Below, piece by piece: positions 5,887-11,428 of a stretch of 11,428 bases of DNA. The stretch's first letter is position 1; the number at the start of each line of letters is the position of its first letter. The position numbers and the translations under genes were made by a program. The DNA is taken from NCBI GenBank assembly GCA_937983475.1, contig CALJZV010000535.1, forward strand, positions 1 to 11,428, written 5' to 3'. This DNA comes from an uncultured Verrucomicrobiales bacterium. Its GTDB lineage: Bacteria > Verrucomicrobiota > Verrucomicrobiia > Limisphaerales > JACDHS01. The notes under the pieces are model-generated. The model saw nothing but the letters and a program-made list of their open reading frames with translations, made no database searches and was not told the DNA's origin.

Positions 5887-7077
5887 CTACCGGTTTAGGA
5901 ATGCCACAGAGGAATGGCCCGTCGCCTGTCGCTGTTGCAACTCGTAGATAGCCTCCACCACCTTGGGCAAATGGACGGTATGCACTTCAACACCGCGCCC
6001 CAGGTCTTCCAGCAACGTGATCGTCAATTCGCCCCCCAGATGTTCCCGGAATTCCTCCAGTCCCCGGAGCAGCAGCAGGTGACCGCCAGCGTCAATGTTC
6101 AGTAACTCATTGGCAAACAATTCAAAACCGAGGCGCTCAAGCAGGCGCAACACCCGCTCGGCGGCCTGCGCGGACAGCAGCCCGATGCGCCGGGAATAAA
6201 TGACATCCAGCGCGATGCCGATCGCCACCGCTTCCCCGTGCCGAATCTTATAGTCGGAAATCTGCTCCAGCTTGTGAGCGGCCCAGTGCCCGAAATCCAA
6301 AGGCCGGGCCGATCCAAACTCGAAGGGGTCTCCCGATGTGGCGATGTGATCCACATGCAACTCGGCCGAGCGATAAATCAACCGGCGCATGGCCGCTGGA
6401 TCAAACTTCGCGAGTTGCTCGGCGTCTTTTTCAATTTGCTCAAAGAACAACCGGTCACGAACCAATGCGACCTTCACCGCCTCAATGTATCCCGCGCGCT
6501 TGTCGCGCGGCGGAAGGGATTCGAGCAGTTTGAAATCGTTGATGACGGCAAATGGCGGAGCAAAGGTGCCGATGAAATTCTTTTTTCCAAAGGCGTTGAT
6601 GCCGTTTTTGACGCCCACGCCGGAGTCGTCCTGGCTGAGGGTCGTCGTCGGAATCCGCACATGCCGCACGCCGCGATGCGCGGTGGCCGCGGCCAACCCC
6701 ACGACATCCAGCAACGCGCCTCCACCGACGGCGATAATGTAGGAGTGGCGGTCCACATGGTGCTTCTCGACCAGCGAATGAATTTCGCTGACGTGAAAAT
6801 AGGAATTCTTCGCGCGCTCGCCGCCCTCAATCACCAGCGGCGCGCAGACCAGAGTCAGCGCGTTGTGCCGCTTAAAATACGCTTCGATCCGGGAAATTAA
6901 CGCCGGCTGGGCGGCGGCAAGGGTTTCATCCACCACCACCAGCGCCTTGGAGGCAGAACCTTTCCTGTCGCCGCAAAGCACATCGCGCAGCAACGAGTTC
7001 TCCGCGTCAAACACGCCGTCGGTAAAATGAACCTGATGGCGGAACTGAACCTGGATTGTGCGCTCGATCAACCGCAT
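5887..7077 (-). CDS. Sugar phosphate cyclase of the 3-dehydroquinate synthase superfamily, EboD-like
   Basis: Encodes 396 residues. Family enzymes bind NAD+ and a divalent metal and cyclise a sugar phosphate. The NAD site shows GGGALLDVVG (118-127) and PTTTLSQDDSGVGVKNG (143-159). Expected metal ligands are present: Glu199 (YIEAVKVAL), His264 (DFGHWAAHK) and His280 (RHGEAVAIG), with the 16-residue spacing of the DHQS histidines. The substrate-loop sequence NAFGKKNFIGTFAPP and the block GDPFEFGSARPLDFGHW differ from standard AroB (SSVGGKTG, NFGHTFGHA) and recall EboD of the eboABCDEF cluster or related valiolone-type cyclases. The true product is therefore uncertain. No other ebo gene is adjacent: it converges on the porin and diverges from tamB, so it is probably monocistronic. 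The ATG at 7077 gives a full-length N-terminus; only a weak ribosome site precedes it. A plain DHQS role remains possible. Confidence 0.8.
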   Translation of the reverse strand: MRLIERTIQVQFRHQVHFTDGVFDAENSLLRDVLCGDRKGSASKALVVVDETLAAAQPALISRIEAYFKRHNALTLVCAPLVIEGGERAKNSYFHVSEIHSLVEKHHVDRHSYIIAVGGGALLDVVGLAAATAHRGVRHVRIPTTTLSQDDSGVGVKNGINAFGKKNFIGTFAPPFAVINDFKLLESLPPRDKRAGYIEAVKVALVRDRLFFEQIEKDAEQLAKFDPAAMRRLIYRSAELHVDHIATSGDPFEFGSARPLDFGHWAAHKLEQISDYKIRHGEAVAIGIALDVIYSRRIGLLSAQAAERVLRLLERLGFELFANELLNIDAGGHLLLLRGLEEFREHLGGELTITLLEDLGRGVEVHTVHLPKVVEAIYELQQRQATGHSSVAFLNR

Positions 7078-7233
7078 GAGTGAATTAATCTCGGTTTTTC
7101 GACGCGATATTTCGAGTTTTTATTTATCCCAAAGATGCGTCGGCACCGAGTTCCCTCTCTTCAACCGGTGGATTTACCCATGTCTCCCGTTTTATGGATG
7201 GGTTAAGATAAACTAGTGAAGAATTCCGGACGC
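7078..7233. promoter_or_regulatory. Divergent intergenic region between the cyclase and tamB
   Basis: This stretch must hold promoters for both genes. Its half next to the cyclase is AT-rich (7081-7130). On the tamB side, TTACCCAT (7174-7181) is nearly inverted by ATGGGTTA (7198-7205), a possible operator-like or hairpin site. TAAGAT at 7204-7209 could be a -10 box, but I find no matching -35. No specific promoter is claimed. Confidence 0.4.
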
Positions 7234-10200
7234 ATGCGAAAATTTCGCCGCGCGGTGGTGGGCTTGGCTCTTGGAGCGGCGCTGCTGATGGCGGCGCTGC
7301 CGCTGTGGTTCCCGTGGGTGCTGCGGCCGGTGGCTGGGTCCTTTCAGGTTCAATTCGACCGTTACGAACGCTTGGGTTACAGCCAGTTGGTGGTTCATGA
7401 CGTGGCCTATGAAAAAAAACGGACCCAATTTGCCGCCGAAAGAGCCACGTTGCTCCAGCCCACCGCCTGGCTGTGGGCAATGGCCACTGGCGCGAAGGAG
7501 CCCTATGCAAACATCACGAATTGGCGGGTGGAAATTTCCAAAGGCACCGCCGATCAAAAAAAACCGGTTTACACCGCCATCGCCCAAACGGAAAAGGCGT
7601 TTCAACATCTTGAGCGATGGCTTCCTAATGCGAGGTTGAACCAAGGCGAAATCAAGGTCCGCGGAGAAATGTTCCTTGTGCCGCAAGCCACGATTTCCAA
7701 TGGCGTTCTTCGCGCTGAAGTAATGTCGGCAACCCATGAACATCACAATGCTGCCTTGACCGCCGCGTTCAAAAATAAACGCGAGGGTCGGTTGCGCGTT
7801 TCGCTTGCCCCTTCCGGCGTATCAGCCGATTTCGAAACGCACCGTACGGAAGACGCTTTTGAGCTGGCCGGAACCGTTGAGTGGCGCACAAATACCGCGT
7901 TGCTGAGCGCTCAGTTTGGCCGCGAGGACCTTTGGCCGCAGCAGGCCTCCTTCACGGCCGCCGACTGGCAAATTCCCGCCGAACTTATTTCATTGAGGGA
8001 ATATCGGGACCCGCTTGTGTCTCTGGCGGCCCAATGGGCATCCAATCAGTTCACGGTGCGCGGCATCGCCAGCGCGCTGCCCTTGGCCAACACCAACTTG
8101 CCGCCGCTGGATGCCTCACTGCTTGCGCATGGCAACACCAACCGCATTCGACTGGACGAGGCGCGCTTGGTCTCCCCGGGCCTGGCCCTGCACATTTCAC
8201 CGGGCACGGAAATCACCTTCACCGGTGAATTGCTGGTGCCTGAGGCCAGCGCGTCCGTGGCGATAGACCTGGCGCAGCAATCGTTGATCCCGGTCACCGG
8301 CCTGGTGACCGGCGCGGTTCATTTTTCACAAACCGCCAATAAATATCCCCGGGTTCGGTTTGATCTTACCGGCGTTCGCGGCGTCGCCTACGAGGTGGGA
8401 TTCGACCGAGTCAGCACGTCGGGAGAACTGGACTGGCCGCGGATCGAGCTGAGTCAAGCGACCGTCCATCTGGCCGACGGCGGCCAGGCACAGGGCAAAG
8501 CGAATTTGGATCTGGAGAAAAAAATCATCGAGGACAGTCATGTTCAATTCTCCGGAAATCTTCGGCAAAATAAAATCGAAGCGCACGGATTGACGGCTGA
8601 GTTATCAGCGAGCGGCCCGCTGACCAACCTTTCGCACTCGGGCAAGGCCACTGTGGACCGGCTTTTGTTGACCAATCTCGCGCCGCTTAAGGCCGTCGTG
8701 TCCTGGCGCGGGCAGGACAAGTCCTTGGAACAATTCTCCGCGCATTTTACCGCCGGAAAATCGCGCCTGTCATTGAAGGGCGCGGGTGGATTGACCGAAA
8801 ACCAGGCGGTTCAGTTGCGCCTTGATCAAGGCATCCTGGAAAAAACCAATAACGTGCTGCTGTCACTGGAAAAGGCCGGTTTCATATCTTTTGAGAAAAT
8901 AAAAGGCGCGGCTACAGCCCGGAAACAGCGCTGGCGCGTTCAAGTGGAGGACGCCGTGTTTCAAAATGGCCGCAGCCGGTTGGAGGGATCAGTGAACCTC
9001 GCCTGGCCGCGGTCGGGAAAATTTTCCATCCACGCGGCGCACATCAACACAGCGTGGCTTAATGACTTCCTGCAAAAGCCCGTTCGCAATGTCCGGCTCG
9101 ACACGCTCGAGCTTTCCGGTTCCTGGCGCAACGGTCCGCTGCGCTTTTCAACTGTCGCGCAAGGCGGATTCGTTCCCAGGCCCAATTTGCCTGTCGAGTT
9201 TCAAGTTCAGGCTGACGCCGATGAAACTGGCGTGACTGTTGAGGAAATTAAGCTCGCTGGCGACAAGGGGCCGCTGGTCAAAGGACGCGGCAAATTCCCG
9301 GTGCGCTTGTTGCCGGCGCGCGCCGAGCGCCGTTTTGAACTGGACGGCACCGAGCCGCTGGAGGCTTTTTTTGAAACCGAGCCCAACGAGGCCTTTTGGA
9401 ACTGGATCGCCTCGGAAACACGGCTTGAACTGTCTGGACCCAGGATCCAGTTGACCGTCGATGGCACCTTTGAAAAACCCGCGGGGCAACTTGCCGCAAC
9501 AGCCGCCCGTGTGCGCTGGCAGCCGGAAAAAAGTACATACAAAATGCCAGTGGCGGAGCAACTCGAAGCGGCAATTCACCTCGACCGCGACAAGCTGCAA
9601 CTGGCCTCGCTGAAACTGCTTTTGGAAAAACAGCCGGTGGAGGCAACCGGCGAAATGCCGGTTCAGTTTGATTCCTCAAAGCGCTGGCCGGAGTGGTTCC
9701 ATTGGAAACGGGCCCGGGGCCAAATAGCCTTGAAGGACGCGCAACTGGCGCCATTTGCACGGCTGATGCCCGAATTGCTCGCGCCCCAGGGCACTGTGGA
9801 GGTGGCGGCAACGATGTCGCCGGGCCTCAATTTCGACGGAACCATTCTTGTGCGCGGCGCCGCCACCCGTCCCTTTGAGGCTGCCAGTCCGTTGCGCGAC
9901 ATCGAGGCCACACTGCGATTGTCGGGCCAGCGGATTGTGTTCGAGCAGATGCGCGGGGAACTGGGCGGCCAGCCGGTGCGGTTTGAGGGGGTTGTGGATT
10001 TTTCGCAGAAACGCCAAGGCTTGCCGTTGCTGGATGTCCGCCTGCTCGGCGACAATCTGCCATTGACGCGCAAGCCCGAGTTGATCCTGCGCGGCGACCT
10101 CGATTTGGTGCTCTCCAATGCGACCAACGACACACCCGTGATTTCCGGCGAGGTGCGACTGCGCGACAGTTATTTCCTGGGCGACCTGAAACAACTGCTG

Positions 10201-10902
10201 CCGGGCAAAGTCGCCAAGCCAAGCCGTCGTCCTCCCTATTTCAGCTTTCCTCACGAGCCGTTCAACCGGTGGGCGCTACAGGTGCGGCTGATCGGAAAGG
10301 CATTTATGCGCGGGCGGACGCCCTTGTTCCGCGGTGTGGTCAGCGCGGGGTTCCGGCTGCGCGGCACGCTGGACGAGCCGGTGGCGCTGGGCGAGGCGAC
10401 CATTGATTCCGGCCTGGTGCAGTTTCCCTTTTCAAACCTGGAGGTGCGGCAGGGCATCATTTCGCTGACCAGTGACGACCCGTATCATCCGGGCCTGTTT
10501 GTCACTGCCGAATCGCGCACGTTCGGCTACGACATCCGCATGACGCTTTCCGGCAAGGCCCAGGAGCCGTTGATGGAATTTTCCTCCACGCCTTCGCTGA
10601 CCAGTGAGCAAATTTTGTTGATGCTGACCGCGGGCGAACTGCCCCGGCGCGGATTTGGCTTTTCGCCGGAGAAACGCGCGAGCAAGCTGGCCCTGTTTGT
10701 GGGCAAAAACCTTCTTTCTCAATGGACCGGCGAGGCCGGCGCCGAGCGCCTGACCATCACCACGGGCGAGGAAATCTCCGCCGGCGGGCGCGAATCCTAC
10801 GCCCTGGAGTACAAGCTGAACGACGACTGGTCCATTATCGGAGAGTACGATCAGTTCGGGGCGCTTAACGCCGGGATCAAATGGAGGGTATATTCGCGAT
10901 GA
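7234..10902 (+). CDS. tamB: TamB-like (AsmA superfamily, DUF490) inter-membrane protein
   Basis: Encodes 1222 residues from the ATG at 7234, close to the about 1260 of E. coli TamB. An in-frame GTG at 7216 would add six residues; neither start has a good ribosome site, and ATG was preferred because it begins directly before a basic, then hydrophobic signal anchor (about residues 2-30, RKFRR followed by Leu/Ala-rich sequence). The long middle is repetitive, mostly beta-strand sequence typical of the periplasm-spanning groove of AsmA-like proteins. The last third (from about 9712) matches the TamB C-terminal domain pattern: GEATIDSGLVQFP, a conserved STPSLTSEQILLMLTAGEL segment, and final strands ending AGIKWRVYSR. 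Family members bridge inner and outer membranes and are linked to phospholipid transport and outer-membrane protein assembly with TamA or BamA. The downstream Omp85-type gene overlaps its stop, supporting a joint complex. Confidence 0.85.
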   Translation: MRKFRRAVVGLALGAALLMAALPLWFPWVLRPVAGSFQVQFDRYERLGYSQLVVHDVAYEKKRTQFAAERATLLQPTAWLWAMATGAKEPYANITNWRVEISKGTADQKKPVYTAIAQTEKAFQHLERWLPNARLNQGEIKVRGEMFLVPQATISNGVLRAEVMSATHEHHNAALTAAFKNKREGRLRVSLAPSGVSADFETHRTEDAFELAGTVEWRTNTALLSAQFGREDLWPQQASFTAADWQIPAELISLREYRDPLVSLAAQWASNQFTVRGIASALPLANTNLPPLDASLLAHGNTNRIRLDEARLVSPGLALHISPGTEITFTGELLVPEASASVAIDLAQQSLIPVTGLVTGAVHFSQTANKYPRVRFDLTGVRGVAYEVGFDRVSTSGELDWPRIELSQATVHLADGGQAQGKANLDLEKKIIEDSHVQFSGNLRQNKIEAHGLTAELSASGPLTNLSHSGKATVDRLLLTNLAPLKAVVSWRGQDKSLEQFSAHFTAGKSRLSLKGAGGLTENQAVQLRLDQGILEKTNNVLLSLEKAGFISFEKIKGAATARKQRWRVQVEDAVFQNGRSRLEGSVNLAWPRSGKFSIHAAHINTAWLNDFLQKPVRNVRLDTLELSGSWRNGPLRFSTVAQGGFVPRPNLPVEFQVQADADETGVTVEEIKLAGDKGPLVKGRGKFPVRLLPARAERRFELDGTEPLEAFFETEPNEAFWNWIASETRLELSGPRIQLTVDGTFEKPAGQLAATAARVRWQPEKSTYKMPVAEQLEAAIHLDRDKLQLASLKLLLEKQPVEATGEMPVQFDSSKRWPEWFHWKRARGQIALKDAQLAPFARLMPELLAPQGTVEVAATMSPGLNFDGTILVRGAATRPFEAASPLRDIEATLRLSGQRIVFEQMRGELGGQPVRFEGVVDFSQKRQGLPLLDVRLLGDNLPLTRKPELILRGDLDLVLSNATNDTPVISGEVRLRDSYFLGDLKQLLPGKVAKPSRRPPYFSFPHEPFNRWALQVRLIGKAFMRGRTPLFRGVVSAGFRLRGTLDEPVALGEATIDSGLVQFPFSNLEVRQGIISLTSDDPYHPGLFVTAESRTFGYDIRMTLSGKAQEPLMEFSSTPSLTSEQILLMLTAGELPRRGFGFSPEKRASKLALFVGKNLLSQWTGEAGAERLTITTGEEISAGGRESYALEYKLNDDWSIIGEYDQFGALNAGIKWRVYSR
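10883..10888 (+). promoter_or_regulatory. Shine-Dalgarno for the tamA-like gene, inside the tamB end
   Basis: GGAGGG lies ten bases before ATG 10899, within the last codons of tamB. With the ATGA overlap of stop and start it implies translational coupling. It favours the start at 10899 or 10902 over the internal ATG at 10980. Confidence 0.6.
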
Positions 10903-11428
10903 TGGGAACGCGCTTTTATTTGACGCAAACCAAGGGGTGGATTGGCCAAAGCCTGGCCGGAGCGCGGTTTATTTGGCTCATGGTTGTGGCGGCGGCGCTT
11001 GCCATTGGGTTGGCGGCGGCTGAGGCGAAGGACAAGCCCAAGGCCGAACTGAAAATCTCCGGTTACGGCCTGGCTGGCAACTTCGCTCTCAAGCGCTTGC
11101 TCACCTCACTTGACCTGGACTGGAAAGAGCGCGAATTCTTCGACGCCAATTTCATTGAGGATTCCGCCCTCATCCTTTTATCCCAGCTTCAGCAGGACGG
11201 CTATCTCAAGCCCGTCGTGGAATCCGTCATCACACTGGAAAGCGGCGAGGAAATGAAACGCACCTGGCGACGACGCATCGAGGAGCCGCTGGAGCGCCCG
11301 TTGCGCGCCACGCGCGTTCATTTCCGCCTCGATCCGGGTGTGCTTTATCGCTATGGCGATTTGCATTTCGAAGGGTTGACCCTACTCAAATCCAAAACTG
11401 CCCGCAGTTATTTTGTCGAAACCGGCGT
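10899..11428 (+). CDS. Omp85-superfamily outer-membrane protein, TamA-like (POTRA region only; 3' end outside window)
   Basis: The frame is open from the ATG at 10899 to the window end (176 complete codons, no stop). It starts MMGTRFYLTQ and has a signal sequence at about residues 23-43 (RFIWLMVVAAALAIGLAAA, possible cleavage after AAA or AEA). Residues about 50-108 look like a POTRA domain: LKISGYGLAGN, then FIEDSALILLSQLQQDGYLKP, the usual beta-alpha-alpha-beta pattern with a terminal G-Y. A second POTRA appears to begin near residue 133 (YRYGDLHFEGLTLL), with the typical G-x-x-x-F-E-G signature. The barrel would lie beyond the window. Stop and start of tamB and this gene overlap as ATGA, so they are one operon. 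TamA is the natural reading because of tamB, but a BamA paralogue cannot be excluded. Confidence 0.72.
   Translation, partial: MMGTRFYLTQTKGWIGQSLAGARFIWLMVVAAALAIGLAAAEAKDKPKAELKISGYGLAGNFALKRLLTSLDLDWKEREFFDANFIEDSALILLSQLQQDGYLKPVVESVITLESGEEMKRTWRRRIEEPLERPLRATRVHFRLDPGVLYRYGDLHFEGLTLLKSKTARSYFVETG

Noticed and set aside
6238..6900. A 220-codon plus-strand frame within the cyclase gene
   Set aside because: It is complementary to a gene with intact catalytic motifs; an antisense shadow.
9676..10254. Long minus-strand frames within tamB
   Set aside because: Antisense to conserved TamB C-terminal coding sequence, and several overlap one another.
10980..10982. Internal ATG as the start of the tamA-like gene
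   Set aside because: It would leave a signal sequence without its basic N-terminal residues and ignore the Shine-Dalgarno and ATGA coupling at 10883-10902.

Overview
The window is about 11.4 kb of moderately GC-rich bacterial DNA. It looks like a chromosomal segment of a Gram-negative member of the PVC group, most likely Verrucomicrobiota (perhaps the Pedosphaera/Limisphaerales lineage). That placement is inferred from three things: a very large secreted protein built of FG-GAP, Ig and BACON modules, a BBP2-type outer-membrane porin, and patchy Shine-Dalgarno use. No marker gene settles it. I see no mobile element, CRISPR array, tRNA or rRNA.

Layout. (1) Positions 2-3577 (+) hold the 3' part of a gene for a modular extracellular protein. 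A putative-Ig domain is followed by five 51-residue FG-GAP/VCBS-like repeats, four Ig-like domains, a BACON-like domain, an unassigned beta-rich module and five more 51-residue repeats. (2) Positions 3682-4209 (+) encode a small four-helix membrane protein resembling DUF4149. (3) Positions 4210-4580 are non-coding: hairpins, a degenerate 42-bp tandem duplication, a good sigma70-like promoter, a leader with two stable hairpins and a strong Shine-Dalgarno. (4) Positions 4581-5684 (+) encode a signal-peptide-bearing BBP2-family beta-barrel porin, followed by a clear intrinsic terminator. (5) Positions 5741-5881 hold a 141-bp element with 25-bp near-perfect inverted ends, between two convergent genes. 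(6) Positions 5887-7077 (-) encode a sugar phosphate cyclase of the 3-dehydroquinate synthase superfamily, closest in motifs (from memory) to EboD rather than ordinary AroB. (7) A divergent intergenic region of 138-156 bp leads to (8) a TamB-like protein at 7234-10902 (+). Its stop overlaps the start of (9) a truncated Omp85/POTRA protein (TamA-like) running off the window end.

The common theme is the cell envelope: a secreted repeat protein, an inner-membrane protein, an abundant porin, and a TamB-TamA pair of the kind that moves lipids or assembles proteins between the membranes. The cyclase is the metabolic exception and stands alone on its strand. I did not find a convincing new multi-gene system. 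The most interesting points are the strictly periodic 5+5 repeat architecture of the first protein, the palindromic intergenic element, the structured porin leader, the solitary EboD-like cyclase and the tamB-then-tamA gene order.
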